Shown piece after piece: positions 9,607 to 18,201 of a stretch of 64,000 nt of DNA. The notes beneath the pieces were generated by a model, which worked only from the letters and a program-made list of their open reading frames with translations, was not told where the DNA came from and made no database searches. Numbering within the stretch: the first letter of the stretch is position 1; each line of letters starts with the position of its first letter. The DNA lies in assembly GCF_003336675.1 (NCBI RefSeq), contig NZ_QPII01000008.1, positions 80,314 to 144,313 on the forward strand. The letters run 5' to 3'. This stretch comes from Billgrantia montanilacus. Lineage in GTDB: Bacteria > Pseudomonadota > Gammaproteobacteria > Pseudomonadales > Halomonadaceae. A program made the translations under genes and the position numbers.

Positions 9607-12600
9607 GCCAGGAATTGAGCCAGCACAAGGCGTGTGAAGAACCCAAGCTCTTCATTCAGGTCATGGGCAAGGAGCATCCCGAGGGCCACCGCTTCGTCTT
9701 CTACGACCTGGAAGACCAGCAGGAGCAGGCAGCCCTTGCCGAGGCGGTCGAGGAAGAGGATTTGCCGGAGCCGCTGAGCCGCATTCATGGCTGGGCCTGG
9801 GAAGGGCAGCCGCGTCGTAATGTCTGGCTGGAAATCGCCAGTGAAGAAGGCGAGCCGATACGGGTGCCCCTGTTCGGCAACGTAGGCGTCACGCCGTGGC
9901 AAGAGCATGAGCGGAATACCGTTCATCAACATTACGTCGTGCAGCCCGTCATACCGTTGGCCCTGTGGCAATCGCTGCTGGACGATGCTGTCCACGCCTT
10001 GCCGTGTCGCCCCGGTTACCTGTACATCCACTATCGGGGCGCCATATGGCGAGAGATCGAGGTAGGCATCTCCGAATCGGGTGAGTGGCAGTTCCGCGAT
10101 GTCGATCTAGCTCAGCACCGTAGCGATGCCGATGGTTATGTCGATGACCGCCGTACTGCCATCGGCCAGCCGCTGACGGAACTATGGCTGCCGGCACGCC
10201 GTGAAATGAACTGGTTGAACCGCGAGGTCAAGGTCGCGTTCTCGGACGTTCAATGGTCGGCTGCCAGGCTGAATCACCTGGAAGCCAATCCAACGGCGCT
10301 CAACCAGCGCTTCCAGTCCGTCTCCTTGCGCAGTTCGTCCGAGCGCGTGGTGAGTGGGCGGCTTCTGGCGGCCGAGCAGTTGGCTCCGCAGCGCGAACGA
10401 AGCGCCGGCCTCGAAACCCAGCTCGCACACCCGCCACTCTGGACCGAGGACCTGTCGGGTAGCGTCGTATCTTCGCGCTACCAGCAGGCTTTGAGCGAGC
10501 AGCAGCGCTTCGATGGCGGTGGGTCGGATGCGGTGAATGGTGCCTGGAACGAGGCCAACAGAGACGACTCGCCCTTGAAGCGGGAGGTCGGCCTGCGCGC
10601 GGCCGCGGCTGAAGCGGTATGTCAGGCAAACCGCAGTGCGCCCGACATGGCGCAGGCTGAAGAGGCCAGCGAGCCACCGGTTTGGCAGGAACTGCCCGAA
10701 GGCAGCGACATCATGGAGGACGCACGGCAGCGGGAGATACCGGGGCTCGTCCTCAATGATCCCTTGTTCGAACTGCGCCACGCCCTGAGCCAGACACAAC
10801 TGGCGCAGAACTATCTGACGCTGCTGCTCGAGCGCTGTGCTTCCCGGCCACACTTTCGCAGCGCCGTCATGATACAAAAGCGCGTCATGCCCGAGCGCAT
10901 CGGTGGTGAGAGCAACCCGCTGCGTCGCTTCGCTTCGGAGCAGGCGCTGAGCTACCTCGGTGGGGAGTTCCACACCAGCGTGGCCACGCTGGCGCGCGAT
11001 ATTGCCCATCGGCTCTGGGAGTTTCACCAGACGCGCCTGGCCGACCTGCTGGGCAGCGCAGCCTACCAGCGAATACTGGCGGATTACTTCAGCCTGGAGG
11101 GAAGCGACTACGTCAGCGGCTTCTGTCTCGCGGAGCAGTGCTTCACCGCCCTGAGCCTAGACCCGAAGCGCGTCGATACCCTGGTGGATCAGGATATTCC
11201 CAGCCTGTTCCATACCGCCAATGCGGCAAAGGCCCAGCGTACCCTGTTGGCTCTGCTCGAAGACGGCAGCCGTGAGCCGCTTCACGCCATGTGCTTCCCC
11301 GATAGCGAGGCCCACCCGGTCGAGCAGCCCTTCGTATTGCCGGAAGAGGAATGCAACGACGGAAGCGGTCGCTTCCGGGTCAAGGCGCTGGCCGAGGAGG
11401 GCGAGCGTAACGACGTGCCGGAGACGGACGACCTGCAGACCTTCGAAGCTTCGCTGCTGGCTGCTATGGCCCGTACCAGCACGCTCGATGAACTCAAGCG
11501 CTGGGCCGGTGCGCTCGATAGCGTATTCGGCAAGATAGCCGAGAGTGGAAAGAACTTGCTGGCTCAAGTGGCGGACGAGAGTCAGCGCACGGCCATGACG
11601 GGAAAACTCTACCTACCCGCCTTCAATGCCTCGCGCGGTGCCCTGCATAGCGTGCTGGGCGATCTCACCTTCCAGCCGCTGGGGGATGTCGACCTGGGCC
11701 GTTATGTATTGATCGGCGTGGAAGACGTCGCAACAGGCATGAAGTTCGGTATCGACGCCGCCGAAAGGGAGTACATCGCCAAGAACAACCATCGCCAGTT
11801 CTATGGCGAGATATATCGCACCTCGGACGGTAAGTTGCTGGGCGGCACCAATCAGCGGCGGCTGAATTCCATGGGGGAGGTAGGCGAAGCCCGCGAGGTA
11901 CGCTTCGTGTTTGCCCCCGCCGACTCACGCGCCGCCGACCTGGTACGCCGTGGCAGCAGCCGCATCGGCTTTGTCGAGCGTGCCACCGATGCCACTCGGC
12001 TGCCCTATATCATGGTCGTTGTGCAGGCGGTGAATTTGGGGCTGAGCTCAAGTGCAATAGGGAAAAATCTCGAAGCAAAGACGATTTTTAGCTTCTTTTC
12101 AGCTTCGATTGATTTGAGCTTAGCCACTTTAAGTTTGAGTGACTATATTTCACGACGCCATCAAGCACCTCGGCCTGTAATTACTATCAGCCAGTTTAGC
12201 CGGACGGTGCTGTTACACAATCAAGGCTCTAGCTTTTTACTACGCCGAATCCCCGAGTTGATCCGGGTTAACTGGGTGGTTACTAAAATGGCGGGCATCT
12301 TGATGGCCGTTTCGATGACTTGGGCAGCTATAGAACGCTTGCGCGAGGGCGATACCGATGCAGCGTTGGCCTATGGTGTGGCAGCGGCCGGCGCCACGCT
12401 TTTGATACTATTCAGCGGTCCGGTGGGCTGGATCGGCCTGGCATTGCTTCTCGGCGGTGGTGTTGCCGGTATGCTACTAACCGACGGCCCGCTGGAACAG
12501 TGGATCAAGCATGGCCCCTTTGGTGACCAGCGCGGCGTTGCCCCATGGCTGGAAGAACCGGAAGAAGCGTATTACCGTTTGCAGGGAATCTTCGCCAATA

Positions 12601-13160
12601 TTCAGATATCGCTGCGCAGGGTTAGCCCCGTGGAGCGCGATTCCCTGTTGGCTCGGCTTGGCAAGACTCACACCTCACCCGTTGAAACGGCCATGCCGAT
12701 GGGTCACCTTTGGCAAGCCCAGTTCGACCCGCACCAGGCCATCAATACCGCCATCGAGGTGCGCAGCGCCCTACCCGGTATGGGCATCGAATTGAATGAC
12801 GTAACGGTATTACGCCTGGTGCAGGGAGATCACTATCGCTCGCCAGCGGGCAGCGCTTGGGATGAGACATCCGAGAGGCGCATTCAGCCCTTGCTCACGC
12901 AGCTGGGCGCGCAGCACATTAGCTACTATGTGCACTCTCCCGCCAACGAGCCCATGCGTGGCTTTGGCAGCAGCACCGAGTATCGCTGGGACGTTCAGGT
13001 ACAATTTCGTGAAGCGACGCAGATACCGCTGCTCGCCAGCCGGCGAATCTACCCGGCGCCTGCCCCGCTGAAGGCCATGCCGGACGATATGTCGGACGTC
13101 TTCAGTGTCGAGAAAGCCGAAGATGACTACTGGATCAAGGAAAGGCTCAATGTCCGCTAA
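9603..13160 (+). CDS. Large T6SS effector, predicted membrane-inserting/pore-forming
   Basis: The 1185-residue protein follows the DUF4123 adaptor with an ATGA overlap. The ATG at 9603 has a GGAG six bases upstream; an in-frame ATG at 9591 is less well placed. The N-terminal third includes RPGYLYIHYRGAIWREIEV, resembling the region after the N-terminus of VasX/BTH_I2691-type effectors, but I see no clear VasX_N signature. Residues ~800-960 contain several hydrophobic segments, including an Ala/Gly-rich hairpin (residues ~920-960), separated by short polar loops. This colicin-like arrangement suggests membrane insertion. A soluble tail of about 220 residues follows. Part of the hydrophobic region (12,040-12,330) is markedly AT-richer than its surroundings. 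Toxicity and target are inferences from architecture and neighbours. Confidence 0.72.
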   Translation: MSQELSQHKACEEPKLFIQVMGKEHPEGHRFVFYDLEDQQEQAALAEAVEEEDLPEPLSRIHGWAWEGQPRRNVWLEIASEEGEPIRVPLFGNVGVTPWQEHERNTVHQHYVVQPVIPLALWQSLLDDAVHALPCRPGYLYIHYRGAIWREIEVGISESGEWQFRDVDLAQHRSDADGYVDDRRTAIGQPLTELWLPARREMNWLNREVKVAFSDVQWSAARLNHLEANPTALNQRFQSVSLRSSSERVVSGRLLAAEQLAPQRERSAGLETQLAHPPLWTEDLSGSVVSSRYQQALSEQQRFDGGGSDAVNGAWNEANRDDSPLKREVGLRAAAAEAVCQANRSAPDMAQAEEASEPPVWQELPEGSDIMEDARQREIPGLVLNDPLFELRHALSQTQLAQNYLTLLLERCASRPHFRSAVMIQKRVMPERIGGESNPLRRFASEQALSYLGGEFHTSVATLARDIAHRLWEFHQTRLADLLGSAAYQRILADYFSLEGSDYVSGFCLAEQCFTALSLDPKRVDTLVDQDIPSLFHTANAAKAQRTLLALLEDGSREPLHAMCFPDSEAHPVEQPFVLPEEECNDGSGRFRVKALAEEGERNDVPETDDLQTFEASLLAAMARTSTLDELKRWAGALDSVFGKIAESGKNLLAQVADESQRTAMTGKLYLPAFNASRGALHSVLGDLTFQPLGDVDLGRYVLIGVEDVATGMKFGIDAAEREYIAKNNHRQFYGEIYRTSDGKLLGGTNQRRLNSMGEVGEAREVRFVFAPADSRAADLVRRGSSRIGFVERATDATRLPYIMVVVQAVNLGLSSSAIGKNLEAKTIFSFFSASIDLSLATLSLSDYISRRHQAPRPVITISQFSRTVLLHNQGSSFLLRRIPELIRVNWVVTKMAGILMAVSMTWAAIERLREGDTDAALAYGVAAAGATLLILFSGPVGWIGLALLLGGGVAGMLLTDGPLEQWIKHGPFGDQRGVAPWLEEPEEAYYRLQGIFANIQISLRRVSPVERDSLLARLGKTHTSPVETAMPMGHLWQAQFDPHQAINTAIEVRSALPGMGIELNDVTVLRLVQGDHYRSPAGSAWDETSERRIQPLLTQLGAQHISYYVHSPANEPMRGFGSSTEYRWDVQVQFREATQIPLLASRRIYPAPAPLKAMPDDMSDVFSVEKAEDDYWIKERLNVR

Positions 13161-14145
13161 AGAACCCTTGGGCGACTACTACGCCGATACGGTCTATACA
13201 CCCGCCAAGCGCCAGCAGTGGGAGGCGGCGAATCCTGACCGGGAGACCATTATAGGCTCTCAGCTATCATGGAATCGCCGAACCCAAGATAATGCAATGG
13301 AAGAAGATTATGACTTTAGTCATATATCGATTTCCGAAAAAGAAGAACAGCGCCGCATTGATGGTGGCGTAGAAAATGATGATGTTTACCACTTGCTTAA
13401 GATGCGCTATGACAGCCAGGCTATTATGCCACCAAATTATACGAATCTAGCAAGATATATGCATATGGGAGTGGCTCTTTCAATAGGTTTTTTTTTCCTA
13501 TTTTCTATTGGCTTTTGCATGATAATTTTGGTTGGCTTGTATCATTGGATACTTGGTGGAAATGATGTCGAATACTTTGTGTCGCTTCTATCTGCGAGTG
13601 CAAAGCTTTCCTTTCCAATTATTTTTGTGACTTTGGTTTTTTGGAAAGGAAGTAAATACCTGAAAAAGAAGCATCCAGAGATTTTCTTTGGGATGCGGAA
13701 AGGCCCCCTCTGGCAAGCCAACCGTCAGACAGGTCTATTCACTATTTATGACCCCAAGAATGCTTGGAAGCCACGCATGGAAGCGCCCTTCCATGAATAC
13801 GATGCTTTTCTGCAAAGCTCGCCCGATACCCAGGGCAGCGCCACCTATTCGCTGATTCTCTATCACCCCTTCCAGCGGATCCGGCAGAAGCTGGATGCCC
13901 AGTTCCCGCCGACCAAGATGCCCGGCGAACTGGTCGCGGCGTGGCAGTTCCTGCAACGCTACATGGACGTGTCGCAGCCGCTGCCCGATGTGCCGGGTCT
14001 GGAGATTCACCGCCACAAGGACCCCACCACGGCGGCAGCCGACCAGCGGCAGGGTCGCGACCCGCGTTACTGGCGGGACATGGATGAAGCCAGCGTGAAG
14101 CAGATTCAGGAAGAGAAGTACCGCAAGAATATCCGCCTGCGCTAA
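13150..14145 (+). CDS. Putative T6SS immunity membrane protein, copy 1
   Basis: The 331-residue protein has a soluble N-terminus (MSAKEPLGDYYAD), two transmembrane helices near residues 107-131 and 152-166, and a soluble C-terminal domain (GMRKGPLWQANRQTG ... YHPFQRIRQKLDAQFPP). The ATG at 13150 lies inside the last codons of the effector (11-nt overlap) with AAGGAAAGG upstream, so it is translationally coupled to the toxin. That is the usual place for an immunity gene, and a membrane protein suits a membrane-acting toxin. Residues ~95-185 are AT-rich; the ends are GC-rich and shared with the next two genes. It may belong to a DUF6708-like family, but I am not certain of this. Confidence 0.65.
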   Translation: MSAKEPLGDYYADTVYTPAKRQQWEAANPDRETIIGSQLSWNRRTQDNAMEEDYDFSHISISEKEEQRRIDGGVENDDVYHLLKMRYDSQAIMPPNYTNLARYMHMGVALSIGFFFLFSIGFCMIILVGLYHWILGGNDVEYFVSLLSASAKLSFPIIFVTLVFWKGSKYLKKKHPEIFFGMRKGPLWQANRQTGLFTIYDPKNAWKPRMEAPFHEYDAFLQSSPDTQGSATYSLILYHPFQRIRQKLDAQFPPTKMPGELVAAWQFLQRYMDVSQPLPDVPGLEIHRHKDPTTAAADQRQGRDPRYWRDMDEASVKQIQEEKYRKNIRLR

Positions 14146-14168
14146 GCCGCAGTCATCGAGTCATCACC

Positions 14169-14188
14169 GGGCCTTCACAGGAAGGCCC
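14169..14188 (+). terminator. Hairpin after immunity copy 1
   Basis: GGGCCTTC-ACAG-GAAGGCCC is a perfect 8-bp stem 24 nt after the stop codon. There is no T-tract, so it may act as an attenuator or RNA-stability hairpin rather than a full terminator. The same hairpin recurs after copy 2. Confidence 0.5.
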
Positions 14189-14300
14189 TGGCCCCACTAT
14201 TGCCTGAAATCGCGCAGCGGGGCGGAAAAGGATGAAATCAGGGTAGGCGCGGGGCGTCTGCCCCGGCGGTAGCGTGGGGGATACTGCCCCGCTGACAGCC

Positions 14301-14384
14301 ATGCCGGAGGATATGTCGGTCGTCCTCAGCGTCGAGAGAGCTGAAGATGACTACTGGATCAAGGAAAGGCTCAATGTCCGCTAA
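14301..14384 (+). repeat. Relic 1 of the effector 3' end
   Basis: These 84 nt run from ATG to TAA in the same frame and length as the last 28 codons of the effector (13,077-13,160). The reading AMPEDMSVVLSVERAEDDYW can be compared with AMPDDMSDVFSVEKAEDDYW in the parent. Similarity extends about 20 nt further upstream (CTGCCCCGCTGA). The relic carries the ribosome-binding site and start codon of immunity copy 2, which may be why it is retained. Confidence 0.85.
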
Positions 14385-15366
14385 AGAAAACCTCGGCGAC
14401 TACTACGCCGATAGCGCCTATACCCCCACCAAGCGTCAGCAGTGGGAGGCGGCGAATCCTGAGCGGGATACCATCATAGGTTCGCGGCTGACATGGAATC
14501 GTCGAACCCAAGAAAACGGGACGAACGAGGAGTATGGCTATAATAATATCGCCATCTCGCAGAATTGGGAGGCGCAGCGTGAAGAAAAAGGCCTGGTAGG
14601 CGACGATATCTTCAAGAATATGAACGTGCGCTATGATCATCAATGCATTATGCCGCCTAATTATAAAGCAAAGGCGGGTTTTTTTCACACAACTACCGCA
14701 ATCTGCATGGCGGGGGGGTATATTTCTATTTTTTTCCTATTTTTTCTTGTGCCGCTTTTGTTCGTCCCCGCTTTTTTTAACGGTGACTATCAGGGGTCTT
14801 GGGAAGCTGCAAAAGGATTAATAAAAACACTTCTCTTTCTGTCAGCTTTATTTTACACCTTTTATAGGTTAGGTAATTGGTTGCTTAAGAATCATTCAGA
14901 TATTTTCTTAGGAATGAAGAAGTCTCCTCTTTGGCAAGCCAACCGACAAACAGGCCTACTTACTATTTATGACCCCAGGAATGCCTGGAAGCCACGCCTG
15001 GAAGCTCCCTTCCATGAATGCGATGCTTTTCTGCAAAGCTCCCCTGACACCCAGGGCAGCGCCACCTACTCGCTGATTCTTTACCACCCCTTCCAGCGGA
15101 TTCGCCAGAAGCTGGATGCCCAATTCCCGCCGACCAATATGCCCGGCGAGCTGGTTGCAGCGTGGCAGTTCCTGCAACGCTATATGGACGTCTCGCAGCC
15201 GCTGCCCGATGTGCCGGGTCTTGAGATTCACCGCCACAAGGACCCCACCACGGCAGCGGCGGACCAGCAGCAGGGGCGTAACCCGCGTTACTGGCGAGAC
15301 ATGGACGAAGCCAGCGTGCAGCAGATCCAGGAAGAGAAGTACCGTAAGAATATCCGTCTGCGTTAA
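14374..15366 (+). CDS. Putative immunity membrane protein, copy 2
   Basis: The 330-residue paralogue of the preceding gene has nearly the same first 45 residues and an almost identical last ~150 residues (ANRQTGLLTIYDPRNAWKPRLEAPFHE onward). The central transmembrane section is a different sequence (YISIFFLFFLVPLLFVPAFF). The start ATG at 14374 is embedded in a copied effector 3' tail, exactly as in copy 1, with the same AAGGAAAGG ribosome-binding site. Conserved ends with a replaced membrane core suggest that specificity lies in the core. It may protect against a related toxin whose gene is no longer present. Confidence 0.6.
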   Translation: MSAKENLGDYYADSAYTPTKRQQWEAANPERDTIIGSRLTWNRRTQENGTNEEYGYNNIAISQNWEAQREEKGLVGDDIFKNMNVRYDHQCIMPPNYKAKAGFFHTTTAICMAGGYISIFFLFFLVPLLFVPAFFNGDYQGSWEAAKGLIKTLLFLSALFYTFYRLGNWLLKNHSDIFLGMKKSPLWQANRQTGLLTIYDPRNAWKPRLEAPFHECDAFLQSSPDTQGSATYSLILYHPFQRIRQKLDAQFPPTNMPGELVAAWQFLQRYMDVSQPLPDVPGLEIHRHKDPTTAAADQQQGRNPRYWRDMDEASVQQIQEEKYRKNIRLR

Positions 15367-15389
15367 GCCGCTGTCATCGAGTCATCACC

Positions 15390-15409
15390 GGGCCTTCACA
15401 GGAAGGCCC
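15390..15409 (+). terminator. Hairpin after immunity copy 2
   Basis: This is the same GGGCCTTC-ACAG-GAAGGCCC stem-loop as after copy 1, at the same distance from the stop codon. It shows that the duplicated unit includes the intergenic spacer. Confidence 0.5.
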
Positions 15410-15530
15410 TGGCCCCGCTATTGCCAGAAACCGCGGAGCAGGGGGGGAAAATCATTCATCAGGGCGGGCATCGACTGTCTGCCCCGGCGGTAGCGTGGGG
15501 GATGCTGCCCCGCTGACGTTGACAACGGCC

Positions 15531-15614
15531 ATGTCGGAGGATATGTCCACCGTCCTCAGCGTCGAGAGAGCTGAAGATGACTACTGGATCAAGGAAAGAC
15601 TCAATGTCCGCTAA
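15531..15614 (+). repeat. Relic 2 of the effector 3' end
   Basis: A second 84-nt in-frame copy of the effector terminus reads AMSEDMSTVLSVERAEDDYW and ends in the same NVR-stop. It is closer to relic 1 than to the intact gene (shared VLSVERAEDD), so the second duplication probably copied the first unit. It supplies the ribosome-binding site and start of immunity copy 3. Confidence 0.85.
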
Positions 15615-16599
15615 AGAAAACCTCGGCGACTACTACGCCGATAATGCCTATACCCCCACCAAGCGCCAGCAGTGGGAGGCGGCGCACCCTGAGCGAGATA
15701 CCATTATCGGTTCGCGGCTTTCCTGGAATCGTCGAACCCAGGATAATGGGACGAACGAAGAATACGGCTATAATAATATTGCTATCTCGCAGAATTGGGA
15801 GACGCTGAGAGCCGAGGAAGGGTTGATAGATGATAATATCTTCAAGGGTTTGAAGGTGCGTTATGATCATCAAAGTATTATTCCCCCTCATCATACAGCT
15901 TTAGCAAAAAGCCTTCATGTGGTAATGGGGTTTGGCATCGTATTTTTTTTTATATTCATTATTACCTATTCTATAATTTTTCTTGGCGCCTTTTTTTATT
16001 GGATTTTAGGCCCTAAAGACTTCCAGTATTTCTATAGTATGGCCATTGAAGGTGCTTTTTATCTTCTGCCATGTATCTTGACTTCGCTTTTTTTATGGAA
16101 GGGGGGACGGTACTTGGAGGCTAATCATTCGAGTGTTTTTTATGGGATGAGGAAATCTCCTATCTGGCAGCTTAACCGCCAAACAGGTCTGTTCACTATT
16201 TATGACCCCAGGAATGCCTGGAAGCCACGCCTGGAAGCTCCCTTCCATGAATACGATGCTTTTCTGCAAAGCTCGCCCGATACCCAGGGCAGCGCCACCT
16301 ACTCGCTGATTCTCTATCATCCCTTCCAGCAAATCCGGCAGAAGCTGGACGCCCAGTTTCCGCCGACCAAGATGCCCGGCGAGCTGGTTGCAGCGTGGCA
16401 GTTCCTGCAACGCTACATGGACGTCTCGCAGCCGCTACCCGATGTGCCTGGCCTGGAGATTCACCGCCACAAGGACCCCACCACGGCAGCCGCCGACCAG
16501 CTGCAGGGTCGCGACCCGCGCTACTGGCGTAATATGGACGAAGACAGCGTGAAGAAGATCCAGGAAGAGAAATACCGCAAGAATATTCGCCTGCGCTAA
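15604..16599 (+). CDS. Putative immunity membrane protein, copy 3
   Basis: The third tandem paralogue has 331 residues. The N-terminus (MSAKENLGDYYADNAYTP) matches copy 2, and the C-terminal domain matches copies 1 and 2 closely. The membrane core differs again (FGIVFFFIFIITYSIIFL and EGAFYLLPCILTSLFLW). The ATG at 15604 lies within the second relic of the effector tail. The repeat period is 1224 nt between copies 1 and 2 and 1230 nt between copies 2 and 3. All three frames are intact, which argues for selection. The hairpin seen after copies 1 and 2 is degraded after this copy. Confidence 0.6.
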   Translation: MSAKENLGDYYADNAYTPTKRQQWEAAHPERDTIIGSRLSWNRRTQDNGTNEEYGYNNIAISQNWETLRAEEGLIDDNIFKGLKVRYDHQSIIPPHHTALAKSLHVVMGFGIVFFFIFIITYSIIFLGAFFYWILGPKDFQYFYSMAIEGAFYLLPCILTSLFLWKGGRYLEANHSSVFYGMRKSPIWQLNRQTGLFTIYDPRNAWKPRLEAPFHEYDAFLQSSPDTQGSATYSLILYHPFQQIRQKLDAQFPPTKMPGELVAAWQFLQRYMDVSQPLPDVPGLEIHRHKDPTTAAADQLQGRDPRYWRNMDEDSVKKIQEEKYRKNIRLR

Positions 16600-17415
16600 G
16601 CCGCAGTAACGAGTCAATCACCGGGGGGCTGCCTAGCCGCTGGAGGAACGGTAGGTCTAACTCAGTTGCATAAGTGGCGCCGAGCCTTGTCAATCGATAG
16701 AGCGGCGTGCCTCCGCCGCCTGTCAGCCGAAGTGACGTCATCCCTCTATGCAGCACATCCGCTTGCCTCGGCCTAGATGCTCGTCAACCAGGCGATTCTC
16801 ACCAACACGGGCATCCAGTCGGCGATACGGCCTCGGCTGATCCAATTGATTTAGGACAGATTGCTTACTCAAGCATAACAGGTTGTTATTTATTGAAATA
16901 ACGTTGAGCGAAGCTGTCGGATAGGCAAGAATAAAAGGATCTTCACACTTTGGCGTGAAATGGCAAGGGAAGTCATGGCCGCGCTGTAGGAGTATCTTCA
17001 GATCACGACTGGAGGCCAAAGGACTCCCGGCGGCGTTACCGATGGTCGCGGTTATTGCCAGCGCGGCAGCCTCCGCCGGGCGCCTATCGGCGCCAGTCGC
17101 GATGGGAACCAGCGCTCCAACAAGGAGCGCCTGCGTCGCTGTCGTCGAGCCCCCTTCCGCAATGCAGCCTATGCAGAGCAGGTTCACGCCAAAATGCGAT
17201 GAACCGAATAAAAACTAGCAACGGCTGGGCTTACCCCACTCTAGTCCACGCAGAGACTACTCTGGCAGTTTGCGATACAAAGAGGCTATGCCGAAGCACG
17301 TAGTATGTGTTTCATTCTCGCTGAGGACACTCGTGCGCGAGAGCGTACCGGGCTGTCGATTGCGTGGTGTCTCGCTCGACGACTGGGTGTGAAAGCAAAC
17401 CAGGAGGATGAGTCG
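16600..17415. other. Non-coding gap with a degenerate repeat
   Basis: No convincing gene is present; the short open frames lack ribosome-binding sites and family features. About 16,985-17,150 holds a decayed copy of the composite hairpin repeat seen at 31.7 and 63.7 kb (ACGACTGGAGGCC, GGCGCCAGTCGCGATG and AGCGCTCC pieces are recognisable). It is flanked by TTTGGCGTGAA (about 16,949-16,959) and its inverse TTCACGCCAAAA (about 17,183-17,194), which might be the element's ends. The segment 16,850-16,950 is AT-richer and may hold the end of the T6SS unit. Confidence 0.5.
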
Positions 17416-18084
17416 ATGCGTAAAGTGATTGTCGGCGCCATGGTTTCACTGGATGGCGTTATGCAGGCGCCCGGTGGGCCGCAGGAAGACCCGACCGGTG
17501 GCTTCCGCTACGGCGGCTGGGTCGCACCGCTGGTGGACGAGGTGTTCGGAGAAGAGATGGACAAGCTGTTCCGTCAGCCGTTCGACCTGCTGCTTGGCCG
17601 CAAGACGTATGAGATCTTCGCCGCGCACTGGCCGTATGCGGAGGAAGGGCCTGATGATTTCATCGCCAGAACCTTCAATTCGATCAAGAAGTACGTGGCG
17701 ACCCGAAAGGGCCTGGATTTGACCTGGAAGGAGTCGGTGGCCCTCAGTGACGCGGCATCGGATGTCGCCAGGCTGAAGCAGGAAGACGGGCCGGCGCTTC
17801 TCACCCAAGGCAGCACCGCGCTGGTCCAGACGCTGCTGAAGAGCGACCTCGTCGATGAAATCAATACGTTCACGTTCCCCGTCGTGCTAGGGAAGGGCAA
17901 GAAGCTGTTCGATGATGGGGTGAAGCCAGCAGCGTTCGAGCTTGCGGCCAGTCGAGTGTCGCCCAACGGCATTGTGATCGCGAAGTATATACGCGAGGGC
18001 GCGGTGAAAACGGGGGACTTTGCCATGGACCCGCCAACCGCGGCGGAGGTCGCGCGGCGCGAGAAGGTGAAGCGGGAAGGTTAG
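17416..18084 (+). CDS. RibD/dihydrofolate reductase-like family protein
   Basis: The 222-residue protein has the RibD C-terminal (DHFR-like) fold signatures: MRKVIVGAMVSLDGVMQAPGG at the start, DLLLGRKTYEIFAAHWP, and LLTQGSTALVQTLLKSDLVDEINTFTFPVVLGKGKKLF. Proteins of this group bind NADPH and are common stand-alone reductases of unknown substrate. ATG 17416 was chosen because AGGAGG lies eight bases upstream and the protein begins directly with the first beta strand; the longer upstream frame has no family similarity. It stands alone and converges on iadA. It is neither a true folA nor ribD. Confidence 0.85.
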   Translation: MRKVIVGAMVSLDGVMQAPGGPQEDPTGGFRYGGWVAPLVDEVFGEEMDKLFRQPFDLLLGRKTYEIFAAHWPYAEEGPDDFIARTFNSIKKYVATRKGLDLTWKESVALSDAASDVARLKQEDGPALLTQGSTALVQTLLKSDLVDEINTFTFPVVLGKGKKLFDDGVKPAAFELAASRVSPNGIVIAKYIREGAVKTGDFAMDPPTAAEVARREKVKREG

Positions 18085-18201
18085 CGAGTGATTAGCCAGG
18101 GAAGGCAACACCGCGGTTGCCGAAGCGTCGGGCCGGAGCTAAAGCTGTCTCCCACAGCGTATTTCTCTTATGTGATGGCATGGCAGCATCGCTGTCGCGA
18201 G

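Noticed and set aside
16738..17187. Open frames in the 16.6-17.4 kb gap
   Set aside because: They cross the decayed repeat, lack start signals and resemble no protein.
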